Source: an uncultured Polaribacter sp.
GTDB taxonomy: Bacteria; Bacteroidota; Bacteroidia; Flavobacteriales; Flavobacteriaceae
Assembly (NCBI GenBank): GCA_913047375.1
Contig: CAJWTV010000003.1
Coordinates: 19,336-83,335, forward strand
Length of the DNA: 64,000 nt
Reading direction: 5' to 3'
Positions within the stretch are counted from its first letter, which is position 1. Each line of letters begins with the position of its first letter. Below the pieces are notes generated by a model. The model saw only the letters and a list, made by a program, of their open reading frames with translations. It did no database searches and was not told the DNA's origin. Below are positions 48,584 through 58,313 of the stretch, in pieces. Made by a program: the position numbers and the translations under genes.

Positions 48584-50443
48584 TTAACTTTCTTTACGTC
48601 TTCTTCCAAATCCGCCAGAGTTTCTATCACTTCCAGTACTTCTCTCGCTAGATGCTCTGCTGGATCTATCTGGCCTATCAGGTCTATCAGAACGTCTTTC
48701 AGGTCTTCTACTTCCAGAATCACTGCTTCTCCTTGATGAAGAAGCTGAAGAATCAGAACTTCTTCTACGACCAAAGCCACCATCTTTTTTGCCAAAAGGT
48801 TTTTTACCACCTCTTCTTCCTCCGGCGCCACCTCTTTCTTTTTTTGTAATTTCTACATTAACAGAGCGACCATCAAAATCTGGTTGATTTTCTAAAAACG
48901 CTGATAAAGTTTTGTCTTCGTAGTTTTTATCAATTTCAAAAAACGAAAAAGTATCTAAAATATCAATAGATCCAATCTCAACTTTGTCACCAATATTTTG
49001 CTCATTAATTAAGCCAATTAATTTACCAGGATTTAAGTTATCTTTTCTACCAATATTGATAAAAAAACGAGTCATGTTTTCGTCTGAAGCTCTCGCTCTA
49101 GAATTATCTCTTGATGATAAATCATTTAAATCTTTTGCATTTTCATAGTAAGCTAGCATAGTGTTAAACTCTAATGAAACGAACTTTTTTATCAATTCCT
49201 CTCTTTCTAACCCTTCTAGTTTTTCAAAAATACTCGGTAAAAACTCACTAATTTGAGTTTCGTTAACTTCAATATTTTGAACTTTATCAATTAAATTCAT
49301 TAATTGATTCTGACAAATTTCTTTTCCAGAAGGAACTTTACTTTCTATAAATTTCTTTTGAATAATCTTTTCAATCTGACGTAATTTTCCTTTTTCTTTT
49401 CCGTTAACTAAAACTATAGAAACTCCTTTATTTCCTGCTCTACCTGTTCGACCACTTCTATGTGTATAGTTTTCTATTTGATCTGGTAATTTGTGATTTA
49501 GTACATGTGTTAATTCAGTGACATCTAATCCTCGAGCTGCAACATCTGTTGCTACTAATATTTGGATCGTTTTCTTTCTAAATTTTCCCATTACAGAATC
49601 TCTTTGACCTTGAGATAAATCTCCGTGTAAAGAGTCTGCACTATATCCGTCTTTAATTAAATTATCTGCAACTTCCTGAGTTTCTCTTCGAGTTCTACAG
49701 AAAATGATTGCATAAATATCAGGATTTAAATCTGCAATTCTTTTTAAAGCTGGATAACGAGTTCTTTCTGTGACAGAATAATATTCATGACTAACATTTT
49801 CTGCACCTTGATTTTTTTGACCAGAAGTGATTTCTATCGGATTGGTCATATAATTTCTTGCAATAGATTCAACTTCTCTTGGAAAGGTTGCAGAAAATAA
49901 TAATGTTTGTTTTGTATCTGGGGTAGCGTCTAGAACTTTATCTAATTCATCCTTAAAACCCATATTTAACATCTCATCAGCCTCATCTAATACGAGCCAT
50001 TGAACGTTTCCTAATTTTAAAGCTCTTCTATTAATTAAATCTACTGTTCTACCTGGAGTACCAACAACTATTTGTGACCCTTTTTTTAAAGACCTTATTT
50101 GCTCTTCCATACTTGAACCCCCATAAACAGTTGTAACTTTTACGTTCTTTAAGTATTTACAAAAATCTTTAATATTGTTTCCGATTTGTACAGCCAATTC
50201 TCTAGTTGGAGATAATATGATAGCTTGTACGTTTCCATTATTTTCATCTAAAAGTTCTAATATTGGTAAACTAAATGCTGCTGTTTTACCAGTACCTGTT
50301 TGTGCAAATGCTTTTAAATCGGTTGTGGAAGAAATAATTTGCGGTATTGCTTTTTCTTGTATAACAGTAGGTTTTTCATAACCTAAATCTGTTAATGCTT
50401 TGTTTATAGGCTCTTTTAAACCTAATTCTAAAAATGTTGACAT
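48584..50443 (-). CDS. DEAD-box RNA helicase (DeaD/CsdA-like) with DbpA-like RNA-binding domain and Arg/Ser-rich tail
   Basis: AFAQTGTGKTAAFSLPILE, VLDEADEMLNMGF, LLFSATFP, HRSGRTGRAGN; tail RRSSDSSASSSRRSSDSGSRRPERRSDRPDRPDRSS. Confidence 0.96.
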   Translation of the reverse strand: MSTFLELGLKEPINKALTDLGYEKPTVIQEKAIPQIISSTTDLKAFAQTGTGKTAAFSLPILELLDENNGNVQAIILSPTRELAVQIGNNIKDFCKYLKNVKVTTVYGGSSMEEQIRSLKKGSQIVVGTPGRTVDLINRRALKLGNVQWLVLDEADEMLNMGFKDELDKVLDATPDTKQTLLFSATFPREVESIARNYMTNPIEITSGQKNQGAENVSHEYYSVTERTRYPALKRIADLNPDIYAIIFCRTRRETQEVADNLIKDGYSADSLHGDLSQGQRDSVMGKFRKKTIQILVATDVAARGLDVTELTHVLNHKLPDQIENYTHRSGRTGRAGNKGVSIVLVNGKEKGKLRQIEKIIQKKFIESKVPSGKEICQNQLMNLIDKVQNIEVNETQISEFLPSIFEKLEGLEREELIKKFVSLEFNTMLAYYENAKDLNDLSSRDNSRARASDENMTRFFINIGRKDNLNPGKLIGLINEQNIGDKVEIGSIDILDTFSFFEIDKNYEDKTLSAFLENQPDFDGRSVNVEITKKERGGAGGRRGGKKPFGKKDGGFGRRRSSDSSASSSRRSSDSGSRRPERRSDRPDRPDRSSRASSERSTGSDRNSGGFGRRRKES

Positions 50444-50539
50444 TCTGTGTTTTTTGTTGATTCACAGACGACCACCTGCAAACCGTATTTATAAATTCGA
50501 CTTGATTTTTAATGAGTTACCTCAAAATTTAAAATCGCG

Positions 50540-50547
50540 CAAAGGTA
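50540..50547 (-). promoter_or_regulatory. Candidate -7 box for the DEAD-box helicase
   Basis: Minus TACCTTTG; a TTG lies 23 nt further upstream (50571-50573). Confidence 0.45.
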
Positions 50548-50582
50548 TGATAAATAAACAAGATAGGTAACAATCAGCTAAA

Positions 50583-51971
50583 TTAATTCTTATTAAGTTC
50601 GTCCAACTGGGTATAGATATTATTTGAGGAAATAGAAGCGAATCCATTAGTAATAAAACCCATTTTATTGATAAGTATGGAGCGGGTCATTTTACTTGTC
50701 AAAAATAAATTAGCCTCGCTGTTTTGGTTTATGAAAAATTGTTTCTTAATATCTAACTTTTCAATTTTATCAAGCTTGTCCCCATCAATTTTAATAGTTA
50801 AAAACTGAACATCTGGATACTTTTTCTGTAAATAATTTACTCTAGAGCTAACATATGATTTAGATACTTGATTTAGACTCCAAAAAAACAATAATGTATT
50901 TTTATTTAAGAACTTTTTTGTAGAATGATTTTTATTATTAAAATCAGTAATTATAAAGTTATTTATTTTATGATCTACATGAACTAAATGATTATCATTT
51001 AGTATTTTTTTTATTAATTCTTTATCTTTTTTATTTGAGCTTAATGATAAAAAAGTATCAAATTCTTTATTATTAATATCACAAGTAGATTTTTTATAAA
51101 AATGACTAATCAAAGTCTGTTTTAAAAAGGCATTCTTTAAAACTTTAGACTGAATTTTAACATCTATAGTTTTTAATAAGTCTACAGTAAAATTAGAAGT
51201 AAAATTGTTTTGCATCGGTTTGTGACCCAAAGAATATGTAGAATTATATAAAAAACTTGTAACGTACATACTGTAAGGACTGTAATACATCAATTCATTT
51301 TTATCAATTTTTAATTCATTTCTATAGCTATAAAAATCATCTGATATTTCAGGAAAATCATTAAGTTTCATCCTTTTAGCATGAGCACTTGGATATCTCT
51401 CAATTCTTGTATATACTGGATAAGTCAATGCAGTTTTTAAAATATCTTTAAATTTTTCTGTATCTTCTGGATAATTAGAAGTGTATTCTTTGTAAGTTTT
51501 TATTTTGATTGTAATTAATGAATCTACTTTGGTCTTAAACGAGCTAGCTTTTAGAGAATTGTATTTGTAAAAAAGCTTTTTATCCTTTTCATATTGAAGA
51601 AAACAATCAATTAGCATATTATTTCTTTCTGCTCCAGTTCCTGAAAAAACTAAAGACTCATCAAAATTCCAAGTATTCAAACTAAGTGTTAAGCTATCAT
51701 TTGATTTTAGATATAAAAATTGAGTTTCATCTCCATGAGCAAAAGAATAAAGTCCTTCTTTTATTGAGTCTAATTTACCTATAAATTTATTTTTAGAATC
51801 TATATAAAAAGTATCTATAACTTTGTCTAGAGAGTATAAAATGACATTATTAGTTTTAGGGTTAATTATACTCCCTCCAAAGTATATTGAGGTATCATTA
51901 ACAGATTTACTACAACTAATAAAAGCTATAAAAAATATACAAATTAAAAGCAAGTTATTTTTTGGATTCAT
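50583..51971 (-). CDS. Lipoprotein with possible thioredoxin-like C-terminal domain lacking CxxC
   Basis: Lipobox FISC; NTLLFFWSLNQVSKSYVSSRVNYLQKKYPDVQFLTIKID resembles a TlpA fold without catalytic cysteines. Confidence 0.65.
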   Translation of the reverse strand: MNPKNNLLLICIFFIAFISCSKSVNDTSIYFGGSIINPKTNNVILYSLDKVIDTFYIDSKNKFIGKLDSIKEGLYSFAHGDETQFLYLKSNDSLTLSLNTWNFDESLVFSGTGAERNNMLIDCFLQYEKDKKLFYKYNSLKASSFKTKVDSLITIKIKTYKEYTSNYPEDTEKFKDILKTALTYPVYTRIERYPSAHAKRMKLNDFPEISDDFYSYRNELKIDKNELMYYSPYSMYVTSFLYNSTYSLGHKPMQNNFTSNFTVDLLKTIDVKIQSKVLKNAFLKQTLISHFYKKSTCDINNKEFDTFLSLSSNKKDKELIKKILNDNHLVHVDHKINNFIITDFNNKNHSTKKFLNKNTLLFFWSLNQVSKSYVSSRVNYLQKKYPDVQFLTIKIDGDKLDKIEKLDIKKQFFINQNSEANLFLTSKMTRSILINKMGFITNGFASISSNNIYTQLDELNKN

Positions 51972-52204
51972 GTATTACTTTTCAAGAGAAAACAAATTTA
52001 AGTATCTAGTTTATTATTTATTGTTAATTAGCTGTTAAATAAGCATTTTCACTCCGTTTATATTATATTAAATTGATTTAAAAATAAATTTTTACGAACT
52101 AATAATAATAAAAATTTTGATTGAATTTAAAACAGCAGTATTTCTATATGTAAAACCAAAATCAATTTCATACTTTTGCACAAAATTTAAAAACAGTAAA
52201 AAGC

Positions 52205-53824
52205 ATGTTATCAGTATCTAATTTATCAGTTCAGTTTGGTAAAAGAATATTATTTGATGAAGTAAATACAAAATTTGTTCAGGGTAATTGTTATGGAATT
52301 ATTGGTGCAAACGGTGCTGGTAAATCTACTTTCTTGAAAATTATTTCTGGAATCATGGATCCAACCTCTGGTCAAGTTCATCTAGAAAAAGGAAAACGTA
52401 TGTCCGTTCTAACTCAAGATCATTATGCATATGATGATTTTCCTGTTTTAGAGACGGTAGTAATGGGAAATAAAGATTTATTTAAAATAAAAAAACAAAT
52501 CGATGAATTATATGCTGACTATACTGATGAAAATGCAGAGAAAATTGGAGAACTTCAAATAATTTTTGAAGAAATGAATGGTTGGAATGCCGATTCTGAT
52601 GCAGCAGCTATGTTATCTAATCTTGGAATTAAAGAAGAAATTCATTATACTTTGATGAAAGATTTAGATGGTAAACAAAAGGTACGTGTATTAATTGCAC
52701 AAGCTTTATTTGGCAATCCAGATGTACTTATAATGGATGAACCTACTAACGATTTAGACTTTGAAACTATTGCTTGGTTAGAAAATTTCTTAGCTAATTT
52801 TGAAAATACTGTAATAGTAGTTTCTCATGATAGACATTTTTTAGATGCGGTTTGTACACATATATCTGATATTGATTTTAGTAAGATAAATCATTATTCT
52901 GGGAATTATACTTTTTGGTATGAGTCTAGTCAGTTAGCAGCAAGACAAAGAGCACAACAAAATAAAAAAGCTGAAGATAAAAAGAAAGAATTAGAAGAGT
53001 TTATTCGTCGATTTTCTGCTAACATGGCTAAATCTAAACAAGCAACTTCTCGAAAGAAAATGATTGAGAAATTAAATGTTGAAGATATTAGACCTTCTAG
53101 CAGAAGATATCCTGCTATCATTTTTAAAAGTGATAGAGAAGCGGGGGATCAGATATTAAATGTGGAAGGTTTAGTTAAAAAATTTGAGGGTGAAATATTA
53201 TTTTCTAATGTTGATATAAATCTTAATAAAGGTGATAAAGTAGCAATTATTTCTAAGAACTCTAGAGCTATTAGTGCTTTTTATCAGTCAATAACTGATA
53301 ATGTGAAACCAGATAGTGGTACTTATAATTGGGGTGTAACGACTACTCAATCTTATTTACCTTTGGATAATTCATCTTTTTTTCAAAATGGTGATTTAAA
53401 TTTAGTGGATTGGTTAAGGCAATATGCACAAACCGAAGAAGAGAGAGAAGAAGTTTTTATTCGTGGGTTCTTAGGTAAAATGATTTTTTCTGGAGAGGAA
53501 GCTTTAAAGAAAAGCAATGTTTTATCTGGAGGAGAAAAAGTTCGCTGTATGCTTTCTAGAATGATGATGAAAAGAGCAAATATTTTATTATTGGATGAAC
53601 CAACAAATCATTTAGATTTAGAGTCTATTCAGTCGTTAAACAATTCATTAATTAATTTTCCAGGAACTTTATTATTTTCTACACATGATCATGAGTTTGC
53701 ACAAACTGTAGCTAATAGAGTTATAGAATTAACTCCTAAGGGTGTTATTGACAGACATACTTCTTTTGACGACTATTTATCAGACCCTAAAATAAAAGAA
53801 CTAAGAGAGAAGATGTACTCTTAA
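52205..53824 (+). CDS. ABC-F family ATP-binding protein
   Basis: Two ABC domains: GANGAGKSTFLKIISG, MDEPTNDLDFETIAWLE, VLSGGEKVRCMLSRMM, LDEPTNHLDLESIQSL; no TMs. Confidence 0.95.
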   Translation: MLSVSNLSVQFGKRILFDEVNTKFVQGNCYGIIGANGAGKSTFLKIISGIMDPTSGQVHLEKGKRMSVLTQDHYAYDDFPVLETVVMGNKDLFKIKKQIDELYADYTDENAEKIGELQIIFEEMNGWNADSDAAAMLSNLGIKEEIHYTLMKDLDGKQKVRVLIAQALFGNPDVLIMDEPTNDLDFETIAWLENFLANFENTVIVVSHDRHFLDAVCTHISDIDFSKINHYSGNYTFWYESSQLAARQRAQQNKKAEDKKKELEEFIRRFSANMAKSKQATSRKKMIEKLNVEDIRPSSRRYPAIIFKSDREAGDQILNVEGLVKKFEGEILFSNVDINLNKGDKVAIISKNSRAISAFYQSITDNVKPDSGTYNWGVTTTQSYLPLDNSSFFQNGDLNLVDWLRQYAQTEEEREEVFIRGFLGKMIFSGEEALKKSNVLSGGEKVRCMLSRMMMKRANILLLDEPTNHLDLESIQSLNNSLINFPGTLLFSTHDHEFAQTVANRVIELTPKGVIDRHTSFDDYLSDPKIKELREKMYS

Positions 53825-53857
53825 ATAAATAAGCTAAATTATTTGCTTATTTATTTA
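53822..53857. terminator. Shared hairpin spanning the stop codons of two convergent genes
   Basis: TAAATAAATAAGC-taaattattt-GCTTATTTATTTA, 13-bp stem. Confidence 0.75.
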
Positions 53858-54788
53858 GTAATGGACTAATAATTTTTACATCTGAAAAGGAGATTGCTCC
53901 CCTAACGACTCCATCAATAGTGCTCTTTAATGACTCTATTGTCTGCATTTTTAACTGAGATTTATGATAAATTAAACTTACTTCTCTTGCCGGAGGAGGA
54001 CTTTTAAATTCTCGGAGATGTTTTTTATCAACTTCATTTAAATCTAGTGTATGTAAATAAGGAAGTAGTGTCATTCCTAACCCTTCCTTAGATAGGTTTA
54101 TTAGTGTATTAAAACTTCCACTTTCTAATTTAAAGCCTTTTTTGTTATCCGTTTTGTGTGTCTTACATAAATTAAGAACACTATCTTTAAAGCAATGCCC
54201 ATCCTCAAGCAATAATATATCGTCTACTTCTAACTCAATAGGTGTAATTTTTTTTTTATTAAAAAGGCGATGATTTTGAGGAATTAAGCCGACAAAAGGT
54301 TCATAGTATAATGGTCTCTCAATAATAGTCTCATTTTCTAAGGGTGTCGCTGCTATTGCAGCATCAATATTTCCTTCAATTAGTTTCTCTATGATATTTT
54401 CAGTTGTCAATTCTTCAATAATTAACTTAACTTTTGGATATTTTTTTGTAAAATTATTCAGAAACATTGGTAGTAAAGTAGGCATAACCGTAGGAATAAT
54501 TCCTAATTTAAAATCTCCTCCAATATATCCCTTTTGCTCATGAACTATATCTATGATTCGACTACTCTCATCAACGATAACTCTAGCTTGGTTAACAATT
54601 TTTTCACCAACTTCTGTAAGTTCGATAGGTTTTTTAGATCGATTAAATATTTTTACATCTAGCTGATCCTCAAGTTTTTGTATTTGCATGCTTAAGGTAG
54701 GTTGTGTGACAAAACTGTATTCAGCTGCTATTGTAAAATTTCTATATTTAGCAACAGATAGTACATATTTCAATTGAGTAATTGTCAT
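53847..54788 (-). CDS. oxyR: LysR-family hydrogen peroxide-inducible activator OxyR
   Basis: LysR HTH MTITQLKYVLSVAKYRNFTIAAEYSFVTQPTLSMQIQKLE; redox pair LLEDGHCFKDSVLNLC with the same 9-residue spacing as E. coli OxyR C199/C208. Confidence 0.9.
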   Translation of the reverse strand: MTITQLKYVLSVAKYRNFTIAAEYSFVTQPTLSMQIQKLEDQLDVKIFNRSKKPIELTEVGEKIVNQARVIVDESSRIIDIVHEQKGYIGGDFKLGIIPTVMPTLLPMFLNNFTKKYPKVKLIIEELTTENIIEKLIEGNIDAAIAATPLENETIIERPLYYEPFVGLIPQNHRLFNKKKITPIELEVDDILLLEDGHCFKDSVLNLCKTHKTDNKKGFKLESGSFNTLINLSKEGLGMTLLPYLHTLDLNEVDKKHLREFKSPPPAREVSLIYHKSQLKMQTIESLKSTIDGVVRGAISFSDVKIISPLLNK

Positions 54789-54894
54789 TGTTATAGATAT
54801 TTATGATAAATATATAAAAAACAATCAATATTAATTATAGTAATTGCCGTTAAAATTATCACAAATTAAAATACGGGAATGCAGTAAATATATT

Positions 54895-55710
54895 TTAATC
54901 CCAAAATTTACGCTCTAGATTCAATTCTTTTTCTTCTTTAGCTAACTTTTCTAATTCTTTTACGGAAAGAACTTTTAGAAATGATGGATGTTGTTCTATT
55001 GCGTATTCTATTTTCGTTATAATTTCAGCAACATCGTCATTTTCATAATCTATTTGTAATGGTTCTTTAATAACCATTGACTGTAAAACGCTCCGTTTTT
55101 TAATCTTGAGTCCTTTTTTATCAAAAGATCGTCTAAAGCCGTCAATCACTACAGGCACAACTACTGGTTTATATTTTTTTATAATATGAGCAGTTCCTCT
55201 TCTAATAGGTTTGAAAGCTGTAGTAGTTCCTTGTGGAAATGTAACTACCCATCCGTCATCTAAGGCGGTCCCTATTTTTGATACATCAGACATTTTAACT
55301 TGTCTATTAACATCTTCTCCTTTACTTCGCCATGTTCTCTCTACAGATACTGAACCAGCATAAGCAAATATTTTTGGTATAATACCAGATCTCATTGTTT
55401 CACCGGCTGCAATAAAATAAAAGTTTAATTTAGGATTCCATAAGTAGCCTACATTTTTTAGAGTGTTATTTCTACCTTTCAAAGAGGCGTTAAATACATG
55501 AAACATAGCTATAACATCTGCAAAATAAGTTTGGTGATTTGATACAAAAAGAACATTTTTGTCCGGTAAGCCTCTAATAATTTCAGAGCCTTCTATTTTT
55601 AAATTATTAAAACGTTTAAATCTCCCATGAAAGGATATTCCAACAATTCTAATAATCCATTTTTTTATAATTAGTATATGTCCAAAAGGATTCCTTTTGA
55701 TTAATGGCAT
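54895..55710 (-). CDS. 1-acyl-sn-glycerol-3-phosphate acyltransferase family (PlsC-like)
   Basis: LFVSNHQTYFADVIAM (NHxxxxD), TFPQGTTTAF, VVPVVIDGF. Confidence 0.9.
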   Translation of the reverse strand: MPLIKRNPFGHILIIKKWIIRIVGISFHGRFKRFNNLKIEGSEIIRGLPDKNVLFVSNHQTYFADVIAMFHVFNASLKGRNNTLKNVGYLWNPKLNFYFIAAGETMRSGIIPKIFAYAGSVSVERTWRSKGEDVNRQVKMSDVSKIGTALDDGWVVTFPQGTTTAFKPIRRGTAHIIKKYKPVVVPVVIDGFRRSFDKKGLKIKKRSVLQSMVIKEPLQIDYENDDVAEIITKIEYAIEQHPSFLKVLSVKELEKLAKEEKELNLERKFWD

Positions 55711-55762
55711 ATAAATACTTTTATAGTTAGCCGTCTAAATTACAAAACAATTTATAACCTCG

Positions 55763-56389
55763 CTATATTAATAATTCTTTAATTTCAGCAAGTATCATAG
55801 CGGTAGCTCCCCAAACAATATAATCATTTAGTTTAAAGCACGGTACATGAGTTTTATTCATGTAAGAAGTTGTCATTTCTACCATTTTAATTGATGTATC
55901 GTTCAATAAATCATTTAATAGAACTTCTATTATTGTTTCTACTTCATGATTTGTTTTAAAAATTGGTTTTTTCAATGTAATTCCTATGAAGGGAGTTGCT
56001 AAAAAGTTACTTGGTGGAATATAAACATCTGTAAGTTCTTTAATGATTTTTATATCTTTTTTTTCTATACCAACTTCTTCAAAAGTTTCTCTAATTGCAG
56101 TTTGTTCTAAACCGATATCATTTATATTTATTTTTCCACCAGGAAAACTAATTTGTGCAGAATGTGTTCCCTTATATGTTGCTCTTTTTGTAAGTAAAAA
56201 ACGTGTGTTATTATTCTCATCTGGATAGAATAAAGCTAAAACTGCTGCTTTTTTTGGATTTTTAGCAGTTATTTTATCTTTATCATAGCTCAATCTAAAT
56301 TCTGGAGCTAATTTAAATTGTGCATTAAGACCACCTAACTCTAATGTATCTATTATTTGTGTTTTTTTTATAAATTCAGAGAAATTCAT
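55763..56389 (-). CDS. NUDIX hydrolase, CoA pyrophosphatase-like
   Basis: HSAQISFPGGKININDIGLEQTAIRETFEEVGI Nudix box. Confidence 0.92.
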   Translation of the reverse strand: MNFSEFIKKTQIIDTLELGGLNAQFKLAPEFRLSYDKDKITAKNPKKAAVLALFYPDENNNTRFLLTKRATYKGTHSAQISFPGGKININDIGLEQTAIRETFEEVGIEKKDIKIIKELTDVYIPPSNFLATPFIGITLKKPIFKTNHEVETIIEVLLNDLLNDTSIKMVEMTTSYMNKTHVPCFKLNDYIVWGATAMILAEIKELLI

Positions 56390-56414
56390 TAATTACTTTT
56401 AATATTAGAGCAAT

Positions 56415-56723
56415 CTATTTATCCTTAAAAAGAAATCCTAAACCAAGTCTATTTAAAATTTTTTTTTCAAAAGACCAGAAAAATTTAAATTGACCAAATA
56501 ACCAACCAACTAGAGGAAGTGTAAATTGATAAATTGGAAATATTAATAAGATTCTTAATGGCCAATAGACTAAAGGAGAAACGGATTCTGTTGATAGACC
56601 TAAAAGAGAAGTGATGGGTTTAGCTACCCAAGCCGCAAAAGAACCATTAATAGCAAAAACAATAAAAATCGCAATTATCGCCCAATTACTTTCAATATTC
56701 CAGCGTTTTTTAAGTTTTTCCAT
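56415..56723 (-). CDS. Small conserved membrane protein, function unknown
   Basis: 102 aa, two predicted TMs; KKRWNIESNWAIIAIFIVFAINGSFAAWVAKP. Confidence 0.75.
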   Translation of the reverse strand: MEKLKKRWNIESNWAIIAIFIVFAINGSFAAWVAKPITSLLGLSTESVSPLVYWPLRILLIFPIYQFTLPLVGWLFGQFKFFWSFEKKILNRLGLGFLFKDK

Positions 56724-56900
56724 ATTGCAAAATTAAGAACAAAAAAAAAGGCGAACAAATGTTCATCGTTCTTATTTTAAAATATTTTAATATTATTAAA
56801 TTATATCTATAAATTATTAGTAGGATACTGTAGTTAATGACGGTCTCTTTTAATTATTTTTTTTACCTTTCAATCTTATAAAAAATTTGAAATATAATAT

Positions 56901-58226
56901 ATGAAAGAATTGGCACTACACTGGAAGATTTTAATAGGAATGATTTTAGGAATTTTCTTTGGTTTTATTATGAACTCTGTAGATGGAGGAAAAGGCTTTG
57001 TAACAGATTGGATTAAACCTTTTGGAACTATTTTTATAAATCTTTTAAAATTAATAGCTGTGCCGCTTATACTTGCTTCACTTATTAAAGGTATTTCAGA
57101 TTTGAAAGATATCTCCAAGATTAAAACGATGGGGTTAAGAACAATTATAATTTATGTTCTAACAACTGTTGTTGCCATAGTAATAGGGCTTAGTATTGTA
57201 AATATTGTAAAGCCAGGTGCTGGTATGTCTGCAGATACAATTGCTAAAATTAAAATAAAATATGAGAATTCAGCTGGTGTTGTAGATAAACTAACTAAAG
57301 CAAATGCACAGAACGATGCAGGGCCATTACAAGCTTTAGTAGATATTTTTCCAAGTAATATTTTTAAATCTTTTTTTGATGCTAGCATGTTACAAATCAT
57401 CTTTTTCGCTCTGTTTGTTGGAATTTCACTTTTGTTGATATCAGAAAAGAAGTCTAAGCCTTTAATGGATTTCTTCGACTCATTGAATGAAATGGTAATG
57501 AAAATGGTCGATCTTATTATGCTTTTCGCTCCTTATGCCGTTTTTGCACTTTTAGCAAATGTTATTATTGCTTTTGACGATACAGAGATTCTTTTAAAAT
57601 TATTGGTCTACGCTCTTTGTGTAGTTGGGGGATTAATTCTAATGATTTGTTTTTATTTAATTTTAGTCAGTGTTTATACTAAGAAAAGTCCTTTATGGTT
57701 TTTAAAGCAAATTAGTCCAGCTCAATTATTAGCCTTCTCTACAAGTTCTAGTGCTGCAACTCTACCAGTAACAATGGAAAGAGTTGAAGAGCATTTAGGA
57801 GTAGATAAAGAAGTTTCAGGCTTTGTTTTGCCGGTAGGGGCTACCATAAATATGGATGGAACTAGTCTATACCAAGCTATCGCTGCAGTATTTATTATGC
57901 AAGTGATTTGGCCAGAAGGTTTAACTTTTTCAAATCAATTAATTATTGTCTTAACAGCTTTATTAGCATCTATTGGATCCGCAGCGGTTCCAAGTGCAGG
58001 TATGGTCATGTTGGTCATTGTATTAGAATCTGTTGATTTTCCTCAAGAATTATTACCTATTGGTTTGGCATTGATTTTTGCAGTCGACAGACCTTTAGAT
58101 ATGTGTAGAACTATGGTGAATGTTACAGGTGATGCAACAGTCTCTATGATTATTGCTAAATCTTTAGGCAAATTAAAAGATCCTAATCCAAAAGAATGGG
58201 ATGATAATATTGTAAAAACTAAATAA
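56901..58226 (+). CDS. Dicarboxylate/amino acid:cation symporter (DAACS family)
   Basis: AFSTSSSAATLPVTMERVEEHLGV, GATINMDGTSLYQAIAAVFI, AVDRPLDMCRTMVNVTGDA. Confidence 0.96.
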   Translation: MKELALHWKILIGMILGIFFGFIMNSVDGGKGFVTDWIKPFGTIFINLLKLIAVPLILASLIKGISDLKDISKIKTMGLRTIIIYVLTTVVAIVIGLSIVNIVKPGAGMSADTIAKIKIKYENSAGVVDKLTKANAQNDAGPLQALVDIFPSNIFKSFFDASMLQIIFFALFVGISLLLISEKKSKPLMDFFDSLNEMVMKMVDLIMLFAPYAVFALLANVIIAFDDTEILLKLLVYALCVVGGLILMICFYLILVSVYTKKSPLWFLKQISPAQLLAFSTSSSAATLPVTMERVEEHLGVDKEVSGFVLPVGATINMDGTSLYQAIAAVFIMQVIWPEGLTFSNQLIIVLTALLASIGSAAVPSAGMVMLVIVLESVDFPQELLPIGLALIFAVDRPLDMCRTMVNVTGDATVSMIIAKSLGKLKDPNPKEWDDNIVKTK

Positions 58227-58240
58227 ATCTTAATATAATA

Positions 58241-58266
58241 GATGCAGTGATTATAATTACTGCATC
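58241..58266. terminator. Hairpin between convergent symporter and HAD genes
   Basis: GATGCAGT-gattataatt-ACTGCATC; weak T run. Confidence 0.5.
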
Positions 58267-58313
58267 TCTTACTCCTAACAAGAAAAATTATTTTCTTCTT
58301 TTGAAAAAACTAA

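Noticed and set aside
48532-48831. 99-aa minus ORF overlapping the helicase C-terminus
   Set aside because: Out-of-frame shadow of the Arg/Ser-rich tail; low-complexity translation and no domain.
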